Assembly: GCA_017889635.1 (NCBI GenBank)
Contig: JAGGAC010000011.1
Location: 1-64,000 of the forward strand
Source of the DNA: Bacillota bacterium
GTDB lineage: Bacteria; Bacillota; Negativicutes; Sporomusales; CTSoil-080
DNA length: 64,000 nucleotides
Reading direction: 5' to 3'
Part shown: piece after piece, positions 1-7,070 of the stretch
How positions within the stretch are numbered: position 1 is the stretch's first letter
Layout of the letters: each line of letters opens with the position of its first letter
Notes under the pieces: model-generated
Told to the model about the DNA's origin: nothing
The model's input: the letters and a program-made list of their open reading frames with translations, nothing else
Databases searched by the model: none
Translations under genes and position numbers: made by a program

Positions 1-48
1 AGGTTGGTATGATAATACAAAGTATGCAGGCTTTTGAGGAGGAGTATT

Positions 49-645
49 GTGAGAGATTTTTCCCGAATCCCCAATAATAATGACAATTGGTTTATAAAAA
101 CAGTAAGTTTTTTTGTAGTTTTTGTAACAGTAATAATTTGCTATTGGCACTTCATTTATGTTCCAAACAAAGAAATAAAGCAACTACAGACTTACTCAGT
201 TCAGATCAATCAAATCTACGCTACTTTTAATTCATATGATGAGAACTCAAAACAAGCTAAAACCAACCAGCCTCAACCAGAAAAACAGATTATCGAAAAA
301 CGTACTATAAAACCGACGGACGATGTAAAATGTTACTACGACTTACAAACCAGCCTAATCAACATAAAAAAACTCATTATGACTACAATACCATCACTAC
401 GAAATCAAAAATCAAAAGATGCTGCTAATTGTATGGTAAAAACTATTGACACCTTAGACCAATTACTTAAGTTACAAATCGAAAAGCAAGTTATAGTTTA
501 TAACGGTGAAAATAAGAAATCCTCAAAAACGGACCCGTTGGAAAAAAATACCCATGACAGCGATGCGTTAAAGAAAAAGCTTGCTGAAGAGCTTATGCCG
601 CTGATGAACGGATACTATACCAAAAGTACATATTTAATATTTTGA
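49..645 (+). CDS. Hypothetical membrane-anchored protein inside the skin-like element
   Basis: I do not recognise this protein of about 198 residues. One hydrophobic segment (about residues 18-38) follows a short N-terminus rich in Asn and Arg. The rest is hydrophilic, Lys/Gln/Asn-rich and probably helical, so a single-pass anchor with a large soluble domain is likely. The ORF track starts at a TTG at 34, but a strong GAGGAGG ribosome site lies at 36-42, inside that reading frame, six bases before a GTG at 49. I therefore choose GTG 49. The gene is more AT-rich than most of the window, as expected of cargo on a mobile or skin-like element. It reads toward the recombinase, with 73 bp between them. 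Confidence 0.6.
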   Translation: MRDFSRIPNNNDNWFIKTVSFFVVFVTVIICYWHFIYVPNKEIKQLQTYSVQINQIYATFNSYDENSKQAKTNQPQPEKQIIEKRTIKPTDDVKCYYDLQTSLINIKKLIMTTIPSLRNQKSKDAANCMVKTIDTLDQLLKLQIEKQVIVYNGENKKSSKTDPLEKNTHDSDALKKKLAEELMPLMNGYYTKSTYLIF

Positions 646-718
646 TACTATTAAAATGACCTGCAGCGCCCCTTCCACAGTCCTGCGCATCACCAAAAAA
701 TATTAACGGTGATACAAT

Positions 719-2248
719 ATGAACAAACAATCCCCCCCCCTCGAACCAGCCTGTTTCTACCTCCGCAAATCCCGCGAAGACCAAGAAGCCGAAGCCCGCG
801 GCGAAGGAGAAACCCTGGCCAAACATCGCAAAGCTTTATTAAAATTGGCAAAAGAATACGATATTACTGTAACTAAGGTTTTCGAAGAAATTATCTCCGG
901 CGAAAGCCTTATTCACCGTCCCCAAATGCTGACAATGCTCAAAGAAGTCGCCGAAGGACACTGGAAGTCTGTTTGGTGCATGGATGTCGACCGGCTTGGT
1001 CGCGGCGGAATGCAGGACCAAGGTTTAATATTAGAAACATTTAAAAACGCTCATACTTTGATTGTAACCCCACGCAAAATTTATGATCTTAGTAACGAAT
1101 TTGACGAAGAATATACCGAATTTGAAGCGTTCATGGCGCGGAAAGAATTGAAAATTATTACCCGCCGTCTTCAGGGCGGCCGGCGCCGCTCAGTTGAAGA
1201 AGGCAACTATATCGGCACCAGACCACCCTACGGCTACCTAATTGAAAAAACTCCTACCAGCCGCGTACTTATTCCCCACCCCGAACAGGCCGATATTGTA
1301 AAATTGATATTTGCCCTTTACACTAATGACGACCCGCAGCTACGCATGGGAAGCAGTAAAATAGCGGCCGAGCTAAACCGCATGAAAAAAACTACCTACA
1401 CAGGCAGAGCCTGGGAATCATCAACAGTATTGTCTATATTGAAAAATGAAGTTTATACCGGCAGAATACAGTGGCGCAAAAAGGAAGCCAAAAAGTCTAC
1501 TGCCCCTGGCAAAAAGGAAACTGTCCGAACCCGCTCCCGCGAAGAATGGATTGACGTTAAAGGCAAACATGAACCGCTAATAACGCAAGCAACTTTTTGC
1601 AAGGCTCAGGAAATACTAAAAGGTAAATATCATGTACCATATCAATTAGTTAATGGCATCACCAATCCGCTAGCCGGATTAATTCGTTGTGATATATGCG
1701 GCTGCTCTATGGTTTACAGGACCTATACCCATCAAAAATATCCGCACATAATATGTTATAACCCTAAATGCACTAATAAAAGCAGCCGGTTTGACTATGT
1801 CGAAACCGCGCTTTTAGACGGCTTAAAAATTTGGCTAGACCAATACCAGAATATATTAACTGCTCACTCCAAACCCGAACAGACCCTAAACCTCATAACC
1901 ATTAAAGCCAAAACTTTGAAAAACTTACAACAAGCCAAAAAAGATGCCGAACAACAAAAAGGCCGCTTGCACGACCTATTAGAAAAAGGCATCTATGACG
2001 CTGCTACATATTTGGAGCGCTCTGCCAAAATGACTGAACGTATTGCTGCTGTTGAAAAAGCAATTATTGAAACCGCACAGTCAATCAGCATTGAGAAAAC
2101 AACTAAAAATATTGAACAAGAAATAATACCCAAAATTGGCAACCTTTTATCGTCATACCATAAAACAACTGATCCGGCTTTAAAAAACCACATGCTGAAA
2201 TCAATTCTTGAATATGCCGTCTACCGAAAAGAACAGCATCAACAATAA
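719..2248 (+). CDS. spoIVCA: Large serine site-specific recombinase, SpoIVCA-like
   Basis: A 509-residue large serine recombinase. The N-terminal resolvase domain starts with FYLRKSRE, with Ser18 as the likely nucleophile, and continues to VDRLGRGG. It is followed by a recombinase domain (about residues 170-290), a zinc ribbon with CDICGC and CYNPKC (about 321-352), and a coiled coil (about 390-460). Such enzymes cut both strands and exchange short att sites. The position, convergent with a truncated sigK gene, is that of SpoIVCA, which excises the B. subtilis skin element in the mother cell. Assignment of this role rests on context, since phage integrases share the fold. Codons 5-8 contain nine consecutive C bases, a possible slippage site. 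The ribosome site (GGTGAT) is weak. Confidence 0.85.
   Translation: MNKQSPPLEPACFYLRKSREDQEAEARGEGETLAKHRKALLKLAKEYDITVTKVFEEIISGESLIHRPQMLTMLKEVAEGHWKSVWCMDVDRLGRGGMQDQGLILETFKNAHTLIVTPRKIYDLSNEFDEEYTEFEAFMARKELKIITRRLQGGRRRSVEEGNYIGTRPPYGYLIEKTPTSRVLIPHPEQADIVKLIFALYTNDDPQLRMGSSKIAAELNRMKKTTYTGRAWESSTVLSILKNEVYTGRIQWRKKEAKKSTAPGKKETVRTRSREEWIDVKGKHEPLITQATFCKAQEILKGKYHVPYQLVNGITNPLAGLIRCDICGCSMVYRTYTHQKYPHIICYNPKCTNKSSRFDYVETALLDGLKIWLDQYQNILTAHSKPEQTLNLITIKAKTLKNLQQAKKDAEQQKGRLHDLLEKGIYDAATYLERSAKMTERIAAVEKAIIETAQSISIEKTTKNIEQEIIPKIGNLLSSYHKTTDPALKNHMLKSILEYAVYRKEQHQQ
732..740 (+). repeat. C9 homopolymer in the recombinase 5' coding region
   Basis: Nine consecutive C bases encode Ser-Pro-Pro-Leu at codons 5-8 of the recombinase. 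Gain or loss of one C would shift the frame almost at the start of the protein. Long G/C tracts of this kind are known slippage sites; whether it varies here is unknown. Confidence 0.8.
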
Positions 2249-2252
2249 GTAA

Positions 2253-2296
2253 GGCATGTGTTCGGTGGAGGTTATTGCCCCCACCGAACACATGCC
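2253..2296. repeat. Perfect 16-bp inverted repeat between recombinase and split sigK
   Basis: Arms GGCATGTGTTCGGTGG (2253-2268) and its exact complement (2281-2296) flank a 12-base loop. The hairpin lies between two convergent stop codons, so a bidirectional terminator is the simplest reading. No T-run follows on either side. Because it sits next to the expected recombination site, a DNA-binding role for the recombinase or an accessory factor is an alternative. Confidence 0.75.
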
Positions 2297-2338
2297 GACA
2301 CGAAACCAGATATATTTTTATATTCAACGCAAATACAG

Positions 2339-2785
2339 CTAACAGGTTAGTGTTATCTCGTTTCCCTCTTTATCAACACCGATAGGGTCATACAAACTAA
2401 CTTCAGCCCTAGTACGCCGAGTACTTCTAAAATGCATTAGTATCTCATTTTCAATGCAGCGGGCAGCGTAAGTAGCCAGCCTGGTCTTTTTGCCGGGATC
2501 AAAGGTGTTTATGGCTTTGATAAGACCAATTGTGCCAATTGATATCAAGTCATCAACATCTTCCCCGGTATTATCAAATTTTTTTACAATATGTGCCACC
2601 AAGCGAAGATTACGTTCGATTAACACATTTTTGGCTGTTTCATCCCCGCTTCTCAACCGGCCCAAATAGACTTGCTCATCTTTTTCCGACAACGGCAATG
2701 GGAATGTGTTGTTGGTCAGATAAGCAACAAAAAGAGAAAATCCCTTGAAAACCGCCGCAGCCATGGCCACAATTACAGACACCAA
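2339..2785 (-). CDS. sigK: Sigma-K N-terminal part (spoIVCB-like), interrupted
   Basis: The 148 residues match the N-terminal portion of mother-cell sigma-K. There is a short hydrophobic pro-sequence ([12 protein letters not shown]), then NNTFPLPLS, region 2.1-2.2 with [12 protein letters not shown] and [12 protein letters not shown], and region 2.4 with [16 protein letters not shown]. The reading frame ends a few codons after DKEGNEI, so regions 3 and 4 (the -35 recognition helix) are missing. The B. subtilis gene is cut at the equivalent codon by the skin element. TTG at 2785 is chosen because it aligns with the usual MV start, and a G-rich ribosome site lies just upstream. The last few residues (TLTC) are probably element-encoded. 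After excision the gene should be continuous. Confidence 0.9.
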   Translation of the reverse strand: MVSVIVAMAAAVFKGFSLFVAYLTNNTFPLPLSEKDEQVYLGRLRSGDETAKNVLIERNLRLVAHIVKKFDNTGEDVDDLISIGTIGLIKAINTFDPGKKTRLATYAARCIENEILMHFRSTRRTRAEVSLYDPIGVDKEGNEITLTC

Positions 2786-2816
2786 AACCCCCCACCCCCT
2801 GTTTGGACTGTGTTCT

Positions 2817-2824
2817 ATTGTATG
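2817..2824 (-). promoter_or_regulatory. Candidate sigma-E-type -10 element of sigK
   Basis: CATACAAT on the minus strand, about 32 bp before the sigK start, matches the sigma-E -10 consensus. No convincing -35 element is found at the expected distance. sigK is normally under sigma-E control, which is why the match is noted. Confidence 0.35.
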
Positions 2825-2895
2825 GGAGAGTCATAACTAACGTGCCTGTAAAAATATTCTAACAGTTAAATTTAATCCACTTGCAACAACATTGC

Positions 2896-2924
2896 TGGGC
2901 AACACCACAAAAATATTGTATAAT
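2896..2924 (+). promoter_or_regulatory. Candidate promoter of the 29-codon ORF
   Basis: A TATAAT at 2919-2924 is preceded by TGGGCA (four of six matches to TTGACA) with a 17-bp spacer. It leaves only a very short leader before the AGGAGAG ribosome site, so it is tentative. Confidence 0.3.
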
Positions 2925-2944
2925 CTTCCCAGGAGAGTGATCAA

Positions 2945-3034
2945 ATGGCACAGTATATTGGAGATTTAGGGATTATTTTTGCCATAATACTGGTAGTTAT
3001 GTATACTATGTGGGACGAATTATTTCCCCGTTAG
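2945..3034 (+). CDS. Small 29-residue membrane peptide
   Basis: This ORF is too short for the ORF track. ATG is preceded by AGGAGAGTGATCAA, a good ribosome site at normal spacing. The peptide begins MAQYIGDLG, has one hydrophobic helix (about residues 9-22) and ends in a charged tail. It is divergent from sigK and its last 29 bases overlap the 3' end of yyaC on the other strand. Function is unknown. Its position between two sporulation genes makes a sporulation role conceivable, but this is a guess. Confidence 0.5.
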   Translation: MAQYIGDLGIIFAIILVVMYTMWDELFPR

Positions 3035-3617
3035 GCACGGCGAAGCATGCTGCTGCATCACTTGATCGCAGACATTTATGTACCGCTAAAAGAGAAATAC
3101 TGATAACCTTACTAAGCTTAACCACAATTGATAGTGGCGTACTGTGTAAATCAAGGTAGCCCATTTGACCGCCGGTGTTCACCACCCCGATTACAGCTAC
3201 ATCACCGACACAGGGAAGCCTATTGCCTACAGCAATGCCGGCTTCAATCCCACCCGACCAGGCTTCTACATTGCCGACTTCACCCAATTTGCCCAAACAG
3301 GCATCAACGGCAATAATCAGCGGATTGTTATACTTTTTTGCAATTTCGTCAATGGTGTCCACCAAATTTCCTGCATGAACCGGATTATCAAGCGAACCAT
3401 AGATATTCCCTACGCCATGTTCTTCCAGATAGCTTCCTACTAATGGTCCAAGGGCATCTCCGGTATAACGATCTGAACCGATACACAAATATACAAGTGG
3501 TCTCGTATTTACCCCCGGCTCTCGTGCCAACAGCCAAACAATATGTTCGGTTAACCTTTTGTTTGCATTATTCTCCGCTAACCTAACGATTACTTTATGA
3601 TTTACCTTTTTCCCCAT
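3006..3617 (-). CDS. yyaC: YyaC family spore protein (GPR-like fold)
   Basis: This 203-residue protein matches the YyaC/DUF1256 family, relatives of the germination protease GPR that occur in spore formers and are made in the forespore. Family motifs include VYLCIGSDRYTGDALGPLVG (about residues 42-61), DNPVHAGNL, and IIAVDACLG with the acidic residues that correspond to the peptidase active site. The biochemical role of YyaC is poorly established. An AAAGGAGCG ribosome site precedes the ATG. The neighbouring truncated sigK supports a sporulation locus. Confidence 0.85.
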   Translation of the reverse strand: MGKKVNHKVIVRLAENNANKRLTEHIVWLLAREPGVNTRPLVYLCIGSDRYTGDALGPLVGSYLEEHGVGNIYGSLDNPVHAGNLVDTIDEIAKKYNNPLIIAVDACLGKLGEVGNVEAWSGGIEAGIAVGNRLPCVGDVAVIGVVNTGGQMGYLDLHSTPLSIVVKLSKVISISLLAVHKCLRSSDAAACFAVPNGEIIRPT

Positions 3618-3706
3618 TCTATCGCTCCTTTGGCCAGTCTCATAAAAAGCTATGCAAATAAGCGATGAATAATTTCACAAAATAAGACTGATCCCCAAAT
3701 AACTTT

Positions 3707-3760
3707 GAACTAAAAAGCACAAGCTTTTGCAACAGATGCAAAAGCTTGTGCTTTTAGTTC
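3707..3760. terminator. Long palindromic terminator downstream of the HD-domain gene
   Basis: Arms of about 24-25 bp containing GCACAAGCTTTTGCA and its complement flank a five-base loop (ACAGA). A/T runs at the base of the stem make it usable as a terminator on either strand. It lies 14 bp beyond the stop codon of the minus-strand HD gene. Confidence 0.8.
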
Positions 3761-3773
3761 AAAATTTAAGCAA

Positions 3774-4340
3774 TCAAATCAACGGTGGATTCTGGTACTC
3801 TGGCTTTTTAGCGGCCTGAGCCAACGCCTTAGTAACAAAGCTGATATGCTCACTAAGCTCAATCCCCATAGCCGCCGCTCCGTTAATAATATTATCGCGA
3901 TTGACTGCTCTGGCAAATCCTTTATCCTTCATTTTCTTAAGCACCGATTTAGCCTCTAAATTGTCCAAACTTTTATCCGGGCGCACCATCGCACAAGCAA
4001 TAATAAAGCCGGTTAGCTCGTCAAGCGCCAACAACGTCGTTTGCAGAAACGACCGCTCTTTCGGCCAGTCGCGGGCATGAGACTCCACATCGGTGATAAA
4101 AGCATCATCATAACCATAGGCCATTAATATTTCACGCGCATGGGCCGGATGTTCGTTCGGAAATTTATCAAAATCAATATCATGCAAAAGGCCGACTGTT
4201 CTCCAATACTGGGCATCCTCGCCAAACTTCTCAGCATAAGCCTGCATAGCCACTTCTACCGCCATAGAGTGCTTTAATAGAACGTCACTGGTAACATGTT
4301 GGCGTAATGCCTGCCAGTTTTCTTCTCGTGTCCTTAACAT
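3774..4340 (-). CDS. HD-domain phosphohydrolase-like protein
   Basis: The 188 residues contain an HD domain: His near the start (LLKHSMAVEVAM), the signature GLLHDIDFDKFP (about residues 50-61), and further His/Asp residues in ESHARDWP and LALDELTGFI. HD proteins of this size are metal-dependent phosphohydrolases or nucleotidases; the substrate cannot be inferred. It is monocistronic, with an AGGAGG ribosome site close to the ATG and a strong palindromic terminator. Confidence 0.75.
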   Translation of the reverse strand: MLRTREENWQALRQHVTSDVLLKHSMAVEVAMQAYAEKFGEDAQYWRTVGLLHDIDFDKFPNEHPAHAREILMAYGYDDAFITDVESHARDWPKERSFLQTTLLALDELTGFIIACAMVRPDKSLDNLEAKSVLKKMKDKGFARAVNRDNIINGAAAMGIELSEHISFVTKALAQAAKKPEYQNPPLI

Positions 4341-4470
4341 AATTGACCTCCTAGTTTCTATACTTGTTATTAGTATACCAAAAAATAATCCGCGCGAAAA
4401 AAGCGTTTAGAAAAAGGCTGTAGCACATACATATTACTATATAAGTGAGTCTTGTGTTCGGAGGTATCAA

Positions 4471-5385
4471 ATGTACGATCTAGCGGCCCTAATAGTTGGA
4501 ATCGCGCTCTTAGTTGGTGGCCTTTTTACTATGCGCTTCGGCTTAATGAATATTTTTTCTCATTCCTTTAGGCACATCCTAACTCAACTTACGCTAACCC
4601 CCTTACGCGGCCTCGTTATCGGCACAATTGCCGCCGCCGTCATGCAGAGCAGCACTGCCCTTACGCTTATTACAGTCGGCCTGGTAAGCGCTGAATACTT
4701 AACCTTTTACGCCGGTCTTGGGATCATCCTTGGAGCAAATATCGGCACCTGTTCCACCGTTCAACTACTGACAATATCACCACCTATTGAATACTTGCTG
4801 CCGGCCCTCTTACTTAGCGCTCTGTTAGCAGTTTCAGCAAAATATCGTACCTACGCCCTGGCAGCCTTAGGGCTCTTTGCTATGTTTACCGGACTTAGCC
4901 TTGTAACCACGACCATGGGCAAACTAGCTGAAATTAGCACCGTTGTGAAGTATCTGGCAGACACCAGCCACAGCCCGGTATACGGCATTGGCGGCGGCAT
5001 TCTTCTTACCTTCCTGTTCCAATCCAGCAGTGCGGCCACCGGCCTCCTAATGGTCTTAACCCAAGAAGGAATTATCGACCTCACCGGCGCGGCCTACGGC
5101 GTGTATGGTAACAATATCGGCTCCTGCCTTCCGTCCCTCATAGCCGGACTCGCCGCCCCACTGTCCGCCAAACGGGTCGCTCTATCCCACATTGTCCTCA
5201 ACTTGCTTGGCGTAATGCTTTTTTTTCCCTTCAGCAATTTACTAATAAAAATAGCCACCCTTCTTTCCGGCGACTTAGCCGGACAGGTAGCTATGATTCA
5301 CACCCTCTTCAACGTTATATCTTCCCTGGCCGTGCTACCATTTGTCAAGCCTTTCGCCAAATTAATAACTATTCTTGTGCCCTGA
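4471..5385 (+). CDS. Na/Pi-cotransporter family membrane protein (short form)
   Basis: The 304 residues are almost entirely hydrophobic and carry the two inverted QSS repeats typical of the Na/Pi cotransporter II family: MQSSTALTLITVGLV (about 51-65) and FQSSSAATGLLMVL (about 184-197). Each is followed by a second conserved segment (GANIGTCSTVQ and GNNIGSCLPS). Proteins of this family import phosphate with sodium. Many bacterial members carry an extra PhoU-like cytosolic domain, absent here. The 3' end overlaps the convergent znuB-like gene by 24 bp. Confidence 0.85.
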   Translation: MYDLAALIVGIALLVGGLFTMRFGLMNIFSHSFRHILTQLTLTPLRGLVIGTIAAAVMQSSTALTLITVGLVSAEYLTFYAGLGIILGANIGTCSTVQLLTISPPIEYLLPALLLSALLAVSAKYRTYALAALGLFAMFTGLSLVTTTMGKLAEISTVVKYLADTSHSPVYGIGGGILLTFLFQSSSAATGLLMVLTQEGIIDLTGAAYGVYGNNIGSCLPSLIAGLAAPLSAKRVALSHIVLNLLGVMLFFPFSNLLIKIATLLSGDLAGQVAMIHTLFNVISSLAVLPFVKPFAKLITILVP

Positions 5386-6228
5386 TTTAACTATTGTGTC
5401 AGCGCTCTTTTTCCTGGTTAGCGTAAAGTTCACATTAAGGTCAGCACAAACTAACATGATCAGATAAATCGCAACAGCAGTAACAACAATTGTTCCGCCT
5501 GGTGCGATATCTAAATTAAATGACAGTACCAACCCACCCAGTACCGAAATTACCGAAAAAGCTACCGCCAACGCAAGCGTTGCTCTAAAACCGCGCCGCA
5601 AGAGTTGAGCCGCTGCCACCGGAATAACCATCAGCGAACTAACCAGCAAAATACCGACTACCCGCATACCAACAACCACTACCAAGGCCGCCATCATGCT
5701 GAAAATCGTACCTGTCAAGCCAGTATTAATTCCCGAAACATGCGCGACATCTTCATCAAACGCCATCAGCAATAAGCGATCAAAATACCGATGCATCACC
5801 CCTAAGACCAGTACACCGCTCCCGGCAATCAGCCATATATCAGCTCCGGTAACAGTTAGAATGCTTCCAAAAAGCACCCCGATCATGCCATTGCCAGGCA
5901 CTTTGGCCATACTGCTAAAAATAACCGCCAACGCAATGCCGGAATAAAAAAAGATAGCCAAGGCAGTATCCGCCTGGCGCATATGGCGATGTCTAACAAA
6001 TTCGATAGCCGCCGCCCCCAACATGGTAACAAGTGCCGCAACCGCAGTAGGATAAACGCCAAGCACATATCCACCCATGACTCCGGCGAAGGCAATATGC
6101 CCCAAACCGTCGCCAATCATCGCCTGACGGCGAACAACAACAAAAATTCCAATTAGCGGGCAAGCAACCGCTGTAATCAACCCGGCAATCAACGCCCGCT
6201 GCATAAAGTCATATTGAAAAAGTTCCAT
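5362..6228 (-). CDS. znuB: Zinc/manganese-type ABC transporter permease
   Basis: Integral membrane permease of the ABC-3 family (ZnuB/MntB type), 288 residues from the chosen start. Recognisable motifs are GDGLGHIAFAGVMGGY, FFYSGIALAVIF and VGILLVSSLMVIPVAAA, with about eight membrane helices. The ATG at 6228 is preferred over the tracked GTG at 6237 because the AAGGTGA ribosome site overlaps the latter. It probably forms a transcription unit with the upstream ATPase gene. No periplasmic metal-binding lipoprotein (ZnuA) is encoded here, so the specific metal is uncertain. Confidence 0.85.
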   Translation of the reverse strand: MELFQYDFMQRALIAGLITAVACPLIGIFVVVRRQAMIGDGLGHIAFAGVMGGYVLGVYPTAVAALVTMLGAAAIEFVRHRHMRQADTALAIFFYSGIALAVIFSSMAKVPGNGMIGVLFGSILTVTGADIWLIAGSGVLVLGVMHRYFDRLLLMAFDEDVAHVSGINTGLTGTIFSMMAALVVVVGMRVVGILLVSSLMVIPVAAAQLLRRGFRATLALAVAFSVISVLGGLVLSFNLDIAPGGTIVVTAVAIYLIMLVCADLNVNFTLTRKKSADTIVKSGHKNSY

Positions 6229-6289
6229 GATAATCACCTTAACTTCCGTAATTAAGAGCTTATCCTAGCATATTAATTTACAACAAGTA

Positions 6290-7015
6290 CTATACTTTCT
6301 GGTAGGGAAAGAAATGCGGCGCACCAGCATGATTGTGGCGAAACTCAGTGCTGTCGCCATAGAAACACAAGCCATTATTGATGCAAGCTACTTTATTAGC
6401 AAAGCGTGTAACCTTATCAATATCATGCGAAACAGCAACAATAGTAATACCAAGGTTACGATTGATTTCGCCAAGCAAACCATAAAGCTTGGTCCCGGTC
6501 TCATAATCAACCCCGCTGGTTGGCTCATCCAAAAGTAACAGACCGGGATTGGCAGCAAGAGCCCGTGCCACCATTACCCGTTGCTGCTGACCGCCGCTAA
6601 GTTCACCAACCAGGCGATGGTTCAACCCTTCAAGTCCCACAAGGTCCAGCATATGCTTAACAATATGTCGTGCCCCTTCCCGCTTTACGCGCTTAGAGCC
6701 GCTGGAAGTTAGGCCAAGAGCAACAATTTCTTCTACCGTTGCCGGAAACCCAGCTGTATTATTAGCGTAGTGCTGAGGCACATAACCAATTTCACACGAA
6801 TAACACGCGTCCCGAACCACTTTGCCGCCAACTTGCACTACCCCATCCGCAGGACGTACCAAACCGGCAATAAGCTTTAAGATGGTACTTTTACCTGCGC
6901 CGTTAGGACCAACTATCGCCACAAAATCTCCTGCTGCCACCGTCAATGACAAATCAGAAAGAACTTTGTTATCCCCATAAGCGAAAGAAACATTCTTTAT
7001 TGCAATATCAAACAT
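6290..7015 (-). CDS. znuC: Zinc/manganese-type ABC transporter ATP-binding protein
   Basis: A 241-residue ABC ATPase with Walker A GPNGAGKST, Q-loop GYVPQHYANN, signature LSGGQQQR, Walker B LLLLDEPTSGVD and the switch His in AVSHDID. The closest recognisable group is the zinc/manganese importer ATPases. The permease follows 61 bp downstream. Like the permease it lacks a partner binding-protein gene in the window. Confidence 0.85.
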   Translation of the reverse strand: MFDIAIKNVSFAYGDNKVLSDLSLTVAAGDFVAIVGPNGAGKSTILKLIAGLVRPADGVVQVGGKVVRDACYSCEIGYVPQHYANNTAGFPATVEEIVALGLTSSGSKRVKREGARHIVKHMLDLVGLEGLNHRLVGELSGGQQQRVMVARALAANPGLLLLDEPTSGVDYETGTKLYGLLGEINRNLGITIVAVSHDIDKVTRFANKVACINNGLCFYGDSTEFRHNHAGAPHFFPYQKV

Positions 7016-7070
7016 GCTAACCCCTAGTCATTTAAGTTTACTCTTAACTACTTTTAAACCATTAAATAGC

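Larger units (their letters stand above)
1..2360. mobile_element. One end of a skin-like intervening element in sigK (partial, continues left)
   Basis: What is seen: a large serine recombinase reads toward, and ends 90 bp from, the stop codon of a sigma-K gene that is cut off right after the DKEGNEI motif. In Bacillus subtilis the skin element splits sigK at this same protein position, and its recombinase SpoIVCA is convergent with the 5' sigK half. The inference is that bases 1 to about 2355 belong to an element excised in the mother cell to rebuild sigK. The exact crossover cannot be fixed from one end, but it should lie near 2348-2362, where conserved sigK codons give way to an unrelated tail. 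The 3' half of sigK should lie left of the window on the same strand. The alternative is a permanently broken sigK. Confidence 0.75.

Noticed and set aside
34-48. TTG start of the first ORF
   Set aside because: The strong ribosome site lies inside this extension and serves GTG at 49.
593-1021. Minus-strand ORFs opposite the recombinase
   Set aside because: Shadows of the recombinase reading frame, with no ribosome site and no recognisable domain.
719-2248. Reading the recombinase as a phage integrase and the left end as a prophage
   Set aside because: No phage structural or control genes are visible in this window, and the truncated sigK next to it is better explained by a skin-like element. 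Some skin elements are themselves phage-derived, so phage genes may still lie further left.
2817-2860. A complete sigma-E promoter for sigK
   Set aside because: The -10 match is good, but no acceptable -35 lies at the right spacing, so only the -10 is reported.
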